Positions 26,910-36,078 of a DNA stretch of 64,000 bases are shown piece by piece. Below the pieces are notes generated by a model, which did not search any database, was not told the origin of the DNA, and saw only the letters and a list, made by a program, of their open reading frames with translations. The translations under genes and the position numbers were made by a program. The stretch covers positions 124,001-188,000 of the forward strand of contig CAVWFR010000032.1 in assembly GCA_963754305.1 (NCBI GenBank), given 5' to 3'. The stretch is from DATEDA01 sp963754305 (GTDB taxonomy: Bacteria > Pseudomonadota > Gammaproteobacteria > Burkholderiales > SG8-39). The first letter of the stretch is position 1, and each line of letters starts with the position of its first letter.

Positions 26910-28409
26910 TTGACTCCACCCTACGACATCGCCATCGTCGGCTACGGCCCGACCGGCGCCGTCCTCGCGAACCTGCTCGGCCAGGCCGGTCTCGCGGTCA
27001 CCGTGTTCGAGCGCGAGGCACAGGTGTTCCCACTGCCGCGCGCCGCGCACTTCGACGGCGAGGTGATGCGCATCTTCCAGTCGATCGGGCTAAAGCGGGC
27101 GGTGGAGGGCGTATCGCGCGCGGGCACGAAAGGCATGCATTTCGTCAACGCCGCCGGCGACACGCTGCTGATCCGCAAGGGATCGGAAACACCGGGGCCG
27201 CACGCGTGCGCGAGCAACTACTACTTTCACCAGCCGGATCTCGAGACCGCGCTCCGCGGCGGCGTGGAACGTTTCCGCAACGTGCAGATCTTCCTGCGTC
27301 ACGAGGTCGAGACGGTCGCCGACGGCGACGACTTCGCTCAGCTTCGCGTCCGCGATCTCGAGCTCGGCGGTAGCCGTGAGGTTTCGGCGCGTTACGTCGT
27401 CGGCTGCGACGGCGCGCGCTCCCTTGTCCGCCGGGCGATCGGGAGCGGCCGCGACGACCTGGGGCTGCATCAGCCGTGGCTTTGCCTCGATCTCGTCCTG
27501 CGGCGCGCCCTCGACCTGCCGGAGTACACGGTGCAGCACTGCGACCCGTCGCGGCCGATGACGCAGGTCAACATGATCGGGCCGCGGCGGCGCTGGGAGA
27601 TCATGCTGATGGCGGGCGACGACCCGGCGACGATTGCGAACCCGGAGAACGTATGGCGGTTCCTCGCGCGCTGGCTCACGCCGGAGGACGCGGAGATCGA
27701 GCGGTCCGCGGTGTACACGTTTCACTCGGTGATCGCGCGCGGCTGGCGCAAGGGCCGGCTCCTGATCGCCGGCGACTCGGCGCACCAGATGCCGCCGTTT
27801 CTCGGCCAGGGGATGTGCGCGGGTATCCGCGATGCTTCGAACCTCGCGTGGAAGCTCGCGCTCATCCTCGCTGGCAAGAGCGCCGGTGATCTCCTCGACA
27901 CCTACGAGTCGGAGCGCGAGCCGCATGTGCGCGAGTTCATCGAGCTCGCGGTGCGGGTAGGCGGGGTCATCCAGGCTACGGATCCGCGCGTTGCGGCCGA
28001 GCGCGATCGCGGGTTCGCCGAGCGCGGCACCGAAATCTTCTCCTTCCCGCAGCCCGCGCTCGGCCGCGGCGCTCGCGACGACGCGCCGCCGCCGGTCGGG
28101 CAGGTCTTCCCCCAGCCGCGGCTCGACGACGGCCGGCTGCTCGACGACGTGACGGGCGTGCGGTTCGCGGTGCTCGGGGCTGGGCGGACGATCGGCGCCG
28201 CGTCGCCGGCGACGCGCGCTCGATGGGACGCGGTCGACGCCGCGGTGCTGCCGGACTCTTCGCGCGAGATTGCCGCGTGGCTGACGGAGCATGCGGTGGC
28301 GGCGATCGTGCTGCGGCCGGATCGCTACGTGTTCGGGCTCGCACGCGATGCGCACGAGCTCGACCGCCTGAGCGCGCGGCTGCCGGCGGGCGAAGCGGCG
28401 CGCGCGTAG
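26910..28409 (+). CDS. FAD-dependent aromatic monooxygenase (MhpA/phenol hydroxylase-like)
   Basis: A 499-residue group A flavin monooxygenase. N-terminal FAD motif YDIAIVGYGPTGAVLANLLG, middle YVVGCDGARSLVRRAIG (DG motif) and second FAD motif GRLLIAGDSAHQMPPFLGQGMCAGIRD (GD motif), followed by a thioredoxin-like C-terminal domain. The only usable start is TTG 26910, preceded by a weak GAGCGGG; no ATG or GTG occurs in frame upstream. Closest in plan to 3-(3-hydroxyphenyl)propionate hydroxylases. It feeds the VOC and FAH-family enzymes. Confidence 0.88.
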   Translation: MTPPYDIAIVGYGPTGAVLANLLGQAGLAVTVFEREAQVFPLPRAAHFDGEVMRIFQSIGLKRAVEGVSRAGTKGMHFVNAAGDTLLIRKGSETPGPHACASNYYFHQPDLETALRGGVERFRNVQIFLRHEVETVADGDDFAQLRVRDLELGGSREVSARYVVGCDGARSLVRRAIGSGRDDLGLHQPWLCLDLVLRRALDLPEYTVQHCDPSRPMTQVNMIGPRRRWEIMLMAGDDPATIANPENVWRFLARWLTPEDAEIERSAVYTFHSVIARGWRKGRLLIAGDSAHQMPPFLGQGMCAGIRDASNLAWKLALILAGKSAGDLLDTYESEREPHVREFIELAVRVGGVIQATDPRVAAERDRGFAERGTEIFSFPQPALGRGARDDAPPPVGQVFPQPRLDDGRLLDDVTGVRFAVLGAGRTIGAASPATRARWDAVDAAVLPDSSREIAAWLTEHAVAAIVLRPDRYVFGLARDAHELDRLSARLPAGEAARA

Positions 28410-28415
28410 CCGATC

Positions 28416-29222
28416 ATGTCCAGTCTTTCGCGCATGCTTGCGGTCCTCGATCTCTTCACGGCCGCGCAGCCGGTGTGGACGGCCGAGGACATGATCGCCA
28501 AGCTGGGGACGTCGCGCCCGACCGGCTACAGGTACGTCCGCGAGCTAGTCGCCGTCGGGTTGCTGATGCGGCTCACCGGCGGCCTGTACCACCTCGGGCC
28601 GCGGATCATCGAGCTCGACCACCAGATCCGCGCGACCGATCCGGTGCTCCACGCGGGCGCCCCGATCATGAAGGCGCTCGCCGACCGCACTGGCTGCCAC
28701 GTGCTGCTCTCGAACATCTACGGCGAGCAGGTGCTCAACGTGCATCACGAGCCGGGCATCGAGCCGCTTACGATCACGTTCGCGCGCGGCGTGCCGCTGC
28801 CGATTTTCCGTGGCGCCACTTCGAAGGCCATCCTCGCGTTCCTGCCGCGGAACCGGCTAAAGCGCCTCTACGAGCGCCACGCCGCCGGGATCGCGGCGGC
28901 GGCGCTCGGCCGCTCCTGGGACGAGTTTCGGGAGGCGCTCGCCGCGATCCGCCGCGCGGGCGTCGCGCAGAGCAGCGGCGAGCTCGATCCCCCGAACGTC
29001 GGGACTGCAGCGCCGGTGTTCGCTGCCGACGGCGAAGTGCTGGGGAGTCTCACGCTCGTGACGCTCGACAAGCGCTGGGCGCTCCTCGACCAGCCGCGGG
29101 TGATCGCGCTGCTTCGCGACGGGGCGCAGCGCATCAGCGCGGCGATCGCCGAGGTCTCGCATCCGGACGCCGCGGTGCTGAGGACCGCCGTGGGCGAGCG
29201 GAGGTTGCGGCGGGTCAGGTGA
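28416..29222 (+). CDS. IclR-family transcriptional regulator
   Basis: A 268-residue protein: an N-terminal winged helix (LSRMLAVLDLFTAAQPVWTA, TSRPTGYRYVRELVAVGLL) and a C-terminal effector domain (GCHVLLSNIYGEQVLNVHHE, RGVPLPIFRGATSKAILAFL, APVFAADGEVLGSLTLVT). It begins 6 bases after the monooxygenase stop and closes the cluster, so it is the probable regulator of the divergent 26.1-26.3 kb promoters, responding to a pathway aromatic. Confidence 0.9.
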   Translation: MSSLSRMLAVLDLFTAAQPVWTAEDMIAKLGTSRPTGYRYVRELVAVGLLMRLTGGLYHLGPRIIELDHQIRATDPVLHAGAPIMKALADRTGCHVLLSNIYGEQVLNVHHEPGIEPLTITFARGVPLPIFRGATSKAILAFLPRNRLKRLYERHAAGIAAAALGRSWDEFREALAAIRRAGVAQSSGELDPPNVGTAAPVFAADGEVLGSLTLVTLDKRWALLDQPRVIALLRDGAQRISAAIAEVSHPDAAVLRTAVGERRLRRVR

Positions 29223-29306
29223 AACGCCGCGTGGCGTGCTCTCCGCGCATCGCGGGGCGCGGCGGCATCGAGATGATCAAGCGCGCGTCTCGTTCTGCCG
29301 GACTAT

Positions 29307-30380
29307 TCATCCGGCGCGCCATTCGTTGTAGTCGGCCACGGTCGCGGCTGCTGCGGACCGGACGGATTCGGCGAGCCGCGCAGCGGTCCGCTGCCTCAGA
29401 TCCCGATCGATTGCGGCGCGCGCGCCGCTCGCGAGATGGACGTTACCCAGCTCGAATCCCATTGCCGTGAGCATCCGCTCGTCCAGGAGCGCTCGACGAT
29501 CATCCTTCTCCTCGACTTCAAGCTTGCGACTGTTCGGCGATAAGCGGCGTACCACGATGCTTCCGGATACCCGGTACCAGGGATCGGGAGCCCGGTGCCG
29601 GCCCTGAGAGATCTCGGCACAGCGCAGCTTCCGGCGTCCGCGCTTTACGAAGACTTCCCACGCGGAAGGCGCAAGTGCCTTTGCCTCGCGCACCACGAGG
29701 CCCCCTCTCCAATCGCCGCATGCAACCCACCGCGGACGGCCGAGGCTGCCCGTTCCCGCCGTCCTCGGCACCACCGTCATCCCCGATGCACCCTCAGGCA
29801 TGGCGGCCGAAAGCGCATCCACATAGCGCCGGGGACACCGTTTCCTCGCTTTCTTCCTGTCGCTCGTGATCTTCTTCCAGAAATCCGCGCGGTTGCCGTC
29901 TGAAACCTCGACCAGTTTGCGCAACCAGCCGTGATCCTGGTCCAGCACAAACGGCCGCGGCTGCTTGAGAGCGCTCATGTAGCCGGAACGAATGCAAGCA
30001 CATACCCCATCGACCGCCACAGCGCGATCCGCGAGAGCCGCACTGGTGGCAAGCCTCACGAGGTCGATGATGTACGGCATCTCTGCTGCCTCGTCCGGGT
30101 CGTTCACACCCCAAACCAGCCGTCCATCGACATCGCGCCAAGTCCCGAAGTTCTCCAGGTGGATATCCCCGACGGCGAGGACGCGGGGCGCCTGCCCTAG
30201 CTCCGGGCATACATCCAGGACCGTTTCCGCCCAGCGCCAGTAAGTCGCGCGCAAGAACACGAATGGATCCTGGCCCATCTTTTCGTGCTTTTTCCCCAGA
30301 TCCTTTTTCACGAGCTCGCCGTGAAGCTGCTTCTGTAGCCACGCCTCATAGTGTTCGGCCGATCTGCGGATGTCGCTCAT
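29307..30380 (-). CDS. DUF2252 family protein
   Basis: A 357-residue protein of the DUF2252 family, which resembles protein or aminoglycoside kinases in its core. Visible: FLRATYWRWAE, VLAVGDIHLENFGTW (HxEN), WGVNDPDEAAEMPYIIDLVRLATS (a NDxDE acidic motif) and a C-terminal region ending YNEWRAG. The biochemical role of the family is not established. It is a single gene, not in an obvious operon. Confidence 0.85.
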   Translation of the reverse strand: MSDIRRSAEHYEAWLQKQLHGELVKKDLGKKHEKMGQDPFVFLRATYWRWAETVLDVCPELGQAPRVLAVGDIHLENFGTWRDVDGRLVWGVNDPDEAAEMPYIIDLVRLATSAALADRAVAVDGVCACIRSGYMSALKQPRPFVLDQDHGWLRKLVEVSDGNRADFWKKITSDRKKARKRCPRRYVDALSAAMPEGASGMTVVPRTAGTGSLGRPRWVACGDWRGGLVVREAKALAPSAWEVFVKRGRRKLRCAEISQGRHRAPDPWYRVSGSIVVRRLSPNSRKLEVEEKDDRRALLDERMLTAMGFELGNVHLASGARAAIDRDLRQRTAARLAESVRSAAAATVADYNEWRAG

Positions 30381-30683
30381 TTCTTCGTCCCTCCGAAAGA
30401 AGGGTTGCGTGCTTCTGTAACGGTACGCGGCGGTCGCTGCCTCCGCTTTCCCACGGCGACGACCTCAGCCTCGCTCACATCAAAGGGTACGTTCGGTCAA
30501 ACGCGAATCCGGTTATCGAGACGCACGGCGGGGCCGCCAGCATGGAGGGAGCGCGCGGGCGCGCAAGAAGGCGACGCGGCCGTGGCGTTCCGGCGCACGC
30601 CGTATCTCCGACACAATACGCCGTAGTTCTTGGTGGTGCTACGATCGAGCCCGATCTCGATGCATCCCCGGAGCCCACGATCC
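30381..30683. other. Intergenic stretch between divergent genes
   Basis: A 303-base gap upstream of both the DUF2252 gene and the molybdenum hydroxylase gene, so it should hold both promoters. I see no gene, clear -35/-10 pair, strong dyad or known RNA in it. Confidence 0.5.
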
Positions 30684-32972
30684 ATGGCGAAGTTCTCCCT
30701 CGGCCAGTCCATTTCCCGCGTCGAAGACCTGACCCTCGTTCGCGGCGCCGGGCGCTACGCGGACGACGTCCGTCTCGCGAACGAAGCGCATGCGTTCGTC
30801 GTTCGCTCGCCGCACGCGCACGCGACGATCCGGCGGATCGACGTCGCTGCGGCGCGTAAGGCGCCGGGCGTCCTCCTGGTGCTGACCGGCGAGGACGTGA
30901 AGGCCGACGGGCTCGGCGACATTCCATGCATGATCCCGGTCACCAACACCGACGGCTCGCAGCGCGGCGAGACGCCGCGGCCGCTGCTTGCGCTCGATCG
31001 CGTGCGGCACGGCGGGGATCCGGTCGCGCTGATCGTCGCCGAATCGCTTGCACGCGCGAAGGATGCGGCCGACCTGATCGAAATCGACTACGAGCCGCTG
31101 GCCGCAGTGGCCGATACGTACGCCGCGACGAAGCCCGGCGCGGCGCAGGCCTGGCCCGATATCAAGAACAATGTCTGCTTCGACATCGTCAACGGCGACC
31201 GAACGGCGGTCGACGCCGCGTTTGCCCGCGCCAAGCAGGTGGTGAAGCTCGAGCTCGTGAACAACCGGCTGATCGCGAACCCGCTCGAGCCGCGCGCGGC
31301 GCTCGCCGACTACGATGCCGCGACCGACCGCTCGACGCTCTACACGCCCACGCAGGGCACGCACGTCATCCACGGCCAGGTCGCGGACGCGATTCTCAAG
31401 CTCGACAAGCAAAAGCTGCGCGTCATCTCGGGGAACGTCGGCGGCGCATTCGGAATGAAGATCTTCCTGCACCCGGAGCAGCCGCTCGTCGTCTGGGCGT
31501 CGCGGAAGCTCAAGCGCCCGGTGCGCTGGACCGGCGAGCGGAGCGAGAGCTTCGTCGCCGACGTGCAGGGTCGCGACAACTACACCATCGCCGAGCTCGC
31601 GCTCGACGGGGACGCGAAGTTCCTCGCGCTCCGCGTGACCAACTACGCCAACATGGGCGCGTATCTCTCGAACTTCGGGCCGTTCATTCCGCAGCTCCTC
31701 CTCTTCGTCCTGTCGAGCGTCTATCGCATCCCGGCGATCCTGCTCAACACCAAGGGCATCGTCACCAATACGGTTCCGGTCGACGCTTATCGCGGTGCCG
31801 GGCGTCCTGAAGGCATCTATGTCATCGAGCGCATCGTCGACCTCGCCGCGCGCGAGCTCGGCCTCGCGCCCGACGAGATCCGGCGGCGGAACTTCATCGA
31901 CCGGTTCCCGTACCAGACCCCGGTCGAGAGCGAGTACGACAGCGGCGACTTCGACGGCGCGATGAAGCTCGCGATGCAGAAAGCCGAGTGGGCGAGCTTT
32001 ACCGCGCGCCGCGAGGCGGCGGCCGGGCGCGGCAAGCTCCGCGGCCTGGGGCTCGCGATGTATATCGAGCGCTGCGGCGGCGGCAACGGCGACACGGTCA
32101 CCGTGAAGATCGGCGGCGAGGGCAAGGTGACGCTGATCTCGGGCATGCAGGACAACGGCCAGGGTCACATCACGACATTCAAGCAGGTGCTCTCGGACTC
32201 GCTCGGCATCGATGCCGAAGCGATCGAGGTGATCCAGGGGGACACCGACATCGTTCCGAACGGCCTCACCGGGGGCAGCCGCTTCCTCGCCATCGGCGGC
32301 GTGGCGGCGATCGCCGCCGGCGAGGAGGCGGTCGACAAAGGCAAGGAGACCGCTGCCGGCCTGCTCGAGGCGGCGGCAGGGGACGTGGAGTACCGGGACG
32401 GAAAGTACTGGATCGCCGGGACCGACCGCGGCGTGTCGCTCTTCGACGTCGCCAAGAAAGCGAAAGGTCTCGAAGCGACCCACACGCGCAACCCGGAGAA
32501 GTACACGTATCCGAACGGCTGCCACATCGTCGAGGTCGAGATCGATCCCGACACCGGCGTCGCGGCGATCGAGCGCTACACGATCGTCGACGACTTCGGC
32601 CGCACGGTCAATCCGATGCTCGCCGAGGGGCAGATTCACGGCGGCACGGTGCAGGGCGTCGGGCAGGCGCTGCTCGAGCACGGCCGCTACGACCCCGAGA
32701 CCGCGCAGCTCCTCTCGGGCTCGTTCATGGATTACGCGATGCCGCGGGCCGACGATGTGCCGTCGTTCGACTGCGCCTTTCACAACGTGCCGTGCGCCTC
32801 GAACCCGCTCGGAGTGAAGGGCGCCGGCGAGGCGGGCGCGGTCGGCTCGCCGCCGGCGGTGATCAACGCCGTGGTCGACGCGCTGCATGCGCGTGCCGGG
32901 GTCAAGCACATCGATATGCCCGCGACGCGGGAGAAGATCTGGCGACTTGTCCGCGCGGCTTCCGCCGGCTGA
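30684..32972 (+). CDS. Molybdenum hydroxylase large subunit (aldehyde oxidase/CO dehydrogenase CoxL family)
   Basis: A 762-residue molybdopterin-binding subunit of the xanthine oxidase family. In order: the N-terminal ISRVEDLTLVRGAGRYADDV, NPLEPRAALADYD, the molybdopterin contacts GNVGGAFGMK and DAYRGAGRPEG, GMQDNGQGHITTFKQVLSDS, and the catalytic GVKGAGEAGAVGSPPA (active Glu). Such enzymes hydroxylate aldehydes, N-heteroaromatics or CO at a Mo centre and normally need a [2Fe-2S] small subunit and an FAD medium subunit; neither is adjacent. ATG 30684 was chosen because homology starts at once; the ribosome site is weak. Confidence 0.9.
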   Translation: MAKFSLGQSISRVEDLTLVRGAGRYADDVRLANEAHAFVVRSPHAHATIRRIDVAAARKAPGVLLVLTGEDVKADGLGDIPCMIPVTNTDGSQRGETPRPLLALDRVRHGGDPVALIVAESLARAKDAADLIEIDYEPLAAVADTYAATKPGAAQAWPDIKNNVCFDIVNGDRTAVDAAFARAKQVVKLELVNNRLIANPLEPRAALADYDAATDRSTLYTPTQGTHVIHGQVADAILKLDKQKLRVISGNVGGAFGMKIFLHPEQPLVVWASRKLKRPVRWTGERSESFVADVQGRDNYTIAELALDGDAKFLALRVTNYANMGAYLSNFGPFIPQLLLFVLSSVYRIPAILLNTKGIVTNTVPVDAYRGAGRPEGIYVIERIVDLAARELGLAPDEIRRRNFIDRFPYQTPVESEYDSGDFDGAMKLAMQKAEWASFTARREAAAGRGKLRGLGLAMYIERCGGGNGDTVTVKIGGEGKVTLISGMQDNGQGHITTFKQVLSDSLGIDAEAIEVIQGDTDIVPNGLTGGSRFLAIGGVAAIAAGEEAVDKGKETAAGLLEAAAGDVEYRDGKYWIAGTDRGVSLFDVAKKAKGLEATHTRNPEKYTYPNGCHIVEVEIDPDTGVAAIERYTIVDDFGRTVNPMLAEGQIHGGTVQGVGQALLEHGRYDPETAQLLSGSFMDYAMPRADDVPSFDCAFHNVPCASNPLGVKGAGEAGAVGSPPAVINAVVDALHARAGVKHIDMPATREKIWRLVRAASAG

Positions 32973-33204
32973 GAAGCCGGGCAGATCACCAAGTTCCGGT
33001 CGGACCGCGCAGCTGCTCGCGGGCTGGGCTGCGGGCGGCGTCGCGGCGTTCCGCGCCGGTCCGCATAGGGTGGGGCTCGCCGCGCGTCAGCCCGCCGCTG
33101 CCCCCATCCCGCGCTGCAAAGAGCATTGGCGAGCGCTCGGTGCTACATTGCGCGCAATCGATTGCAAGCCACGGCTTCCACCCACCCCCAGAAGGAGGAG
33201 CGAC

Positions 33205-34731
33205 ATGGGCTTTCTCAGCGACGATGAAGTTGCCAAGCTGTCCCCCGCCGAATCCCTTTTCCCCTCGCCGATCCCGGTCCAGTTCGTATCGAGCGACGAG
33301 TTCATGCCCGGCGTGCAGACTGCGAAGCAGCGCGAGTTCGAGGCGCGCGTGAAGGCGCTCGGCTCGAAGCTCGCCAAGCACCACGGCGTGACCCGCCGCG
33401 CGTTCTTCAAGACCTCCGCCGGCATGGCGGCGGCATTCGTCGCGATGAACGAGACCTACGGGCAGATGTACGAGGTCGCCCGCGGCGAGGCGACCAACCC
33501 CGAGCTCGCGCAGGCGCGCTCCGATTCGCTGAAGAACCAGTTCGTTATGGACATGCACACGCACTTCCTGCGCGACGACACCCCCATCAGGGGTTTCGTG
33601 GCCCAGCGCGAGGCGGTCGGCAAGGCGGGCTGGAACCCGCTGCTGGTCGGCAAGCCGCAGACCATCGACGATCTCAAGTTCCCCAACTACTTCAAGGAAA
33701 TCTTCCTCGACAGCGACACCAAGGTCGCGTGCATCAGCGGCTCCTACTCGGTGGATCCGCAGTTCTCCTTTCTCACCAACGAGATGAAGTTCGACGCCCG
33801 CGAGAAGATCAACAAGGAAGCGGGCACGCGGCGGATGTTCTCGCACGCGATCTTCACCCCCGGCTGGGAGGGCTGGCTTGACAAGATCGACCAGGAGAAC
33901 GAGAAGCTGCGGCCGGACTCGTGGAAGGGCTACACGATCGGCGACAACACCAACAAGCACCTCTCGAAGTTCCCGTTCCGGCTCGACGACGAGAAGTTGA
34001 TGTATCCGTTCTACGAGAAGCTGGTGAAGGCCATGGCCAAGTACCCGGACCGCCCCGGCCTGAAGAACGTCTGTATCCACAAGGGGCTCTTTCCGCCGTC
34101 GGTCGAGGCGCAGTTCCCGCATCTGGTGGGTTACTGCAACGTGAACGACGTCGGCAAGGCCGCCAAGGACTGGCCGCAGCTCAACTTCGTGATCTACCAT
34201 TCGGCGTATCGCTGGGTCGCCGGGCCCGGCGGCACCGCCGCGAACGCGTGGGACCAGCTCCAGCGGACCGGAAGAGTCGACTGGGTAACCGACCTCGCCG
34301 ACATTCCCGGGCAATACGGCGTCAAGAACGTGTACGCGGACCTCGGCCAGATCTTCGCCCACAGCAACATGGCCGAGCCCCGGGTGTGCGCGTTCATGCT
34401 CGGCGCAATGATCAAGGGCATGGGCGCCGATCACGTCTGCTGGGGCACGGACGCGTTGTGGACCGGCGCACCTCAATGGCAGATCGAAGCGCTGCGCCGG
34501 CTCGAGATCCCCGAAGAGATCCAGAAGAAGTACGGCTTCGCGCCGATGGGCCCCGCCGACGGACCGGTGAAGACCGCGATCCTCGGTGGCAACAACGCCC
34601 GGCTCTACGGGTTCTCGCCGAAACAGCAGGCCTCCGTTCAAACGGACAAGGTGGCCTACTACAAGGACATCTACGAGCGCAACGGCCCGGATCGCTCGAA
34701 CCGCGCCTACGGCTACGTTCGGAAGGCCTGA
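33205..34731 (+). CDS. Amidohydrolase-family metal-dependent hydrolase with internal twin-arginine motif
   Basis: 508 residues, ATG 33205 after AGAAGGAGGAG. The TIM-barrel amidohydrolase (PF04909-type) begins about residue 110 with MDMHTHFLRDD (metal HxH); later FVIYHSAYRW and CWGTDALW supply further ligands. Residues 60-80 read GVTRRAFFKTSAGMAAAF, a typical Tat motif with hydrophobic stretch, but placed unusually far from the N-terminus. It is separated from the next gene by a strong hairpin. Within the cluster it probably hydrolyses or decarboxylates an aromatic or cyclic acid; this is an inference. Confidence 0.8.
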   Translation: MGFLSDDEVAKLSPAESLFPSPIPVQFVSSDEFMPGVQTAKQREFEARVKALGSKLAKHHGVTRRAFFKTSAGMAAAFVAMNETYGQMYEVARGEATNPELAQARSDSLKNQFVMDMHTHFLRDDTPIRGFVAQREAVGKAGWNPLLVGKPQTIDDLKFPNYFKEIFLDSDTKVACISGSYSVDPQFSFLTNEMKFDAREKINKEAGTRRMFSHAIFTPGWEGWLDKIDQENEKLRPDSWKGYTIGDNTNKHLSKFPFRLDDEKLMYPFYEKLVKAMAKYPDRPGLKNVCIHKGLFPPSVEAQFPHLVGYCNVNDVGKAAKDWPQLNFVIYHSAYRWVAGPGGTAANAWDQLQRTGRVDWVTDLADIPGQYGVKNVYADLGQIFAHSNMAEPRVCAFMLGAMIKGMGADHVCWGTDALWTGAPQWQIEALRRLEIPEEIQKKYGFAPMGPADGPVKTAILGGNNARLYGFSPKQQASVQTDKVAYYKDIYERNGPDRSNRAYGYVRKA

Positions 34732-34746
34732 AGTAGCGTCAGGTCG

Positions 34747-34781
34747 ACGGGGCTCGCGCGACGACGGCGCGCGAGCCCCGT
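34747..34781 (+). terminator. Strong hairpin between amidohydrolase and hydrolase genes
   Basis: ACGGGGCTCGCGCG and CGCGCGAGCCCCGT make a perfect 14-bp stem with a 7-base loop, 15 bases after the amidohydrolase stop and followed by TGTCTTT. It could terminate the amidohydrolase message or attenuate read-through to the next gene. Confidence 0.7.
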
Positions 34782-34804
34782 TGTCTTTCCAGGAGGATGC
34801 GACG

Positions 34805-35875
34805 ATGGACGAGACGTTGATACGGACCGGCAGTGCCGGAGAAGGGCGCCGCAGATTCCTCGCGGCGGGTGCAGCGGGTCTGGCGGTCGCCACGCTTCAC
34901 GCGGAGCCGACGATCGCGCAAACGGCGAAGGCCCCGGCGGGCGCACCTCCGGAGGTCGTCGGCACCGAGCACTGGGCGATCAAGCGCGTCGGGGGCGACA
35001 GCGTTCGTCTCTTCCTGCTGCGCAAGAAACTGCGCGATGCGGCTGCGGGCGGCCCGCGACGCGGCACCATTCTCTTCGTGCACGGCTCGTCGATGGCCGG
35101 GACGCCGGTGTTCGATCTGCAGGTGCCGGGCAAGCCCGAGTACTCGGTGATGAACTGGTTCGCGCGCCTTGGCTACGACACCTGGTGCATCGACTGCGAA
35201 GGTTACGGCAGGTCCGACAAGAGCCGTCCGATCAACGCCGACGTATCGACCGGCGCGGACGACGTCGCGGCTGCAACCGAGTACATGTCGCGCGTCGCCG
35301 ACGACCCGCGCCCGATGCTCTACGGCGCCTCCTCGGGCTCGCTGCGTGTCGCGCTCTTCGCGCAGCGCTATCCCGGGCGCGCGAAACGCGTCGCTCTGGA
35401 CGCCTTCGTATGGACCGGCGAAGGGAGCCCGACGCTGGCCGACCGCAAACAGCGTCTCGAGCAGTATCGTGCCTCGAACCGGCGCCCGATCGACCGCAAG
35501 TTCGTACACAGCATATTCACCCGCGATCATCCGGGTACTGCCGATCTGACGGTCGTCGACGCGTTCGCCGATGCCGTGCTCGCGCTCGACACTTCGGTTC
35601 CGACCGGAACCTACGTCGACATGTCGGCCAACCTGCCGCTCGTCGATCCCGCGAAGATCGACGTGCCGACGCTGATCATGCGCGGGCAGTACGACGGGAT
35701 CGCTTCGTTCCAGGATCTGGCGAGCTTCTTCGCGCGGCTGCCCAACCCGGACAAGCAGTTCGCGGTGATGCGCGGGATCGCGCACTCGAGCATGCGGGCG
35801 AAGAACTGGGCGGTGGCGTACCACCTGGTCGACTCGTTTTTCGGGCAGCCGGCGCCGGTGTACACGGGCGATTAA
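34805..35875 (+). CDS. Tat-exported alpha/beta hydrolase
   Basis: 356 residues. A twin-arginine signal (GEGRRRFLAAGAAGLAVATL, cleavage near TIAQ) indicates folded export. The hydrolase fold shows ILFVHGSSMAG (oxyanion region), the nucleophile PMLYGASSGSLRVALF (Ser near residue 180), PTLIMRGQYDGIA (acid) and GIAHSSM (His). An AGGAGG-type site precedes ATG 34805. Export fits a role in cutting an extracellular ester or lactone before uptake by the ABC transporter encoded next. Confidence 0.85.
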   Translation: MDETLIRTGSAGEGRRRFLAAGAAGLAVATLHAEPTIAQTAKAPAGAPPEVVGTEHWAIKRVGGDSVRLFLLRKKLRDAAAGGPRRGTILFVHGSSMAGTPVFDLQVPGKPEYSVMNWFARLGYDTWCIDCEGYGRSDKSRPINADVSTGADDVAAATEYMSRVADDPRPMLYGASSGSLRVALFAQRYPGRAKRVALDAFVWTGEGSPTLADRKQRLEQYRASNRRPIDRKFVHSIFTRDHPGTADLTVVDAFADAVLALDTSVPTGTYVDMSANLPLVDPAKIDVPTLIMRGQYDGIASFQDLASFFARLPNPDKQFAVMRGIAHSSMRAKNWAVAYHLVDSFFGQPAPVYTGD

Positions 35876-36078
35876 GGCAGGTCCGTGCAACGCCGCTTGC
35901 GCGGAGTTGTGCGCTCGGCTTGGGCAACAGGACTGTGGCCCCTTGTGCCGTCGCTCCCGATCTCCCGCGGTTGTGCCCACCCGCAGGGCCGTCTACCATC
36001 GAGCTTGCAATCGGTTGCACCGGGCGCCGACGGAGTGCCCCGGGGACCGCTGATCGATCTATGGAGGAGGGGAATCTC

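Noticed and set aside
30639..32909. A 756-codon minus-strand frame opposite the molybdenum hydroxylase
   Set aside because: It mirrors the codon periodicity of the plus-strand gene; the translation is an Arg/Val/Asp/His-rich shadow with no domain.
32986..34893. A 635-codon minus-strand frame opposite the amidohydrolase
   Set aside because: Shadow of a well-supported gene; no motif, and it also crosses the terminator hairpin.
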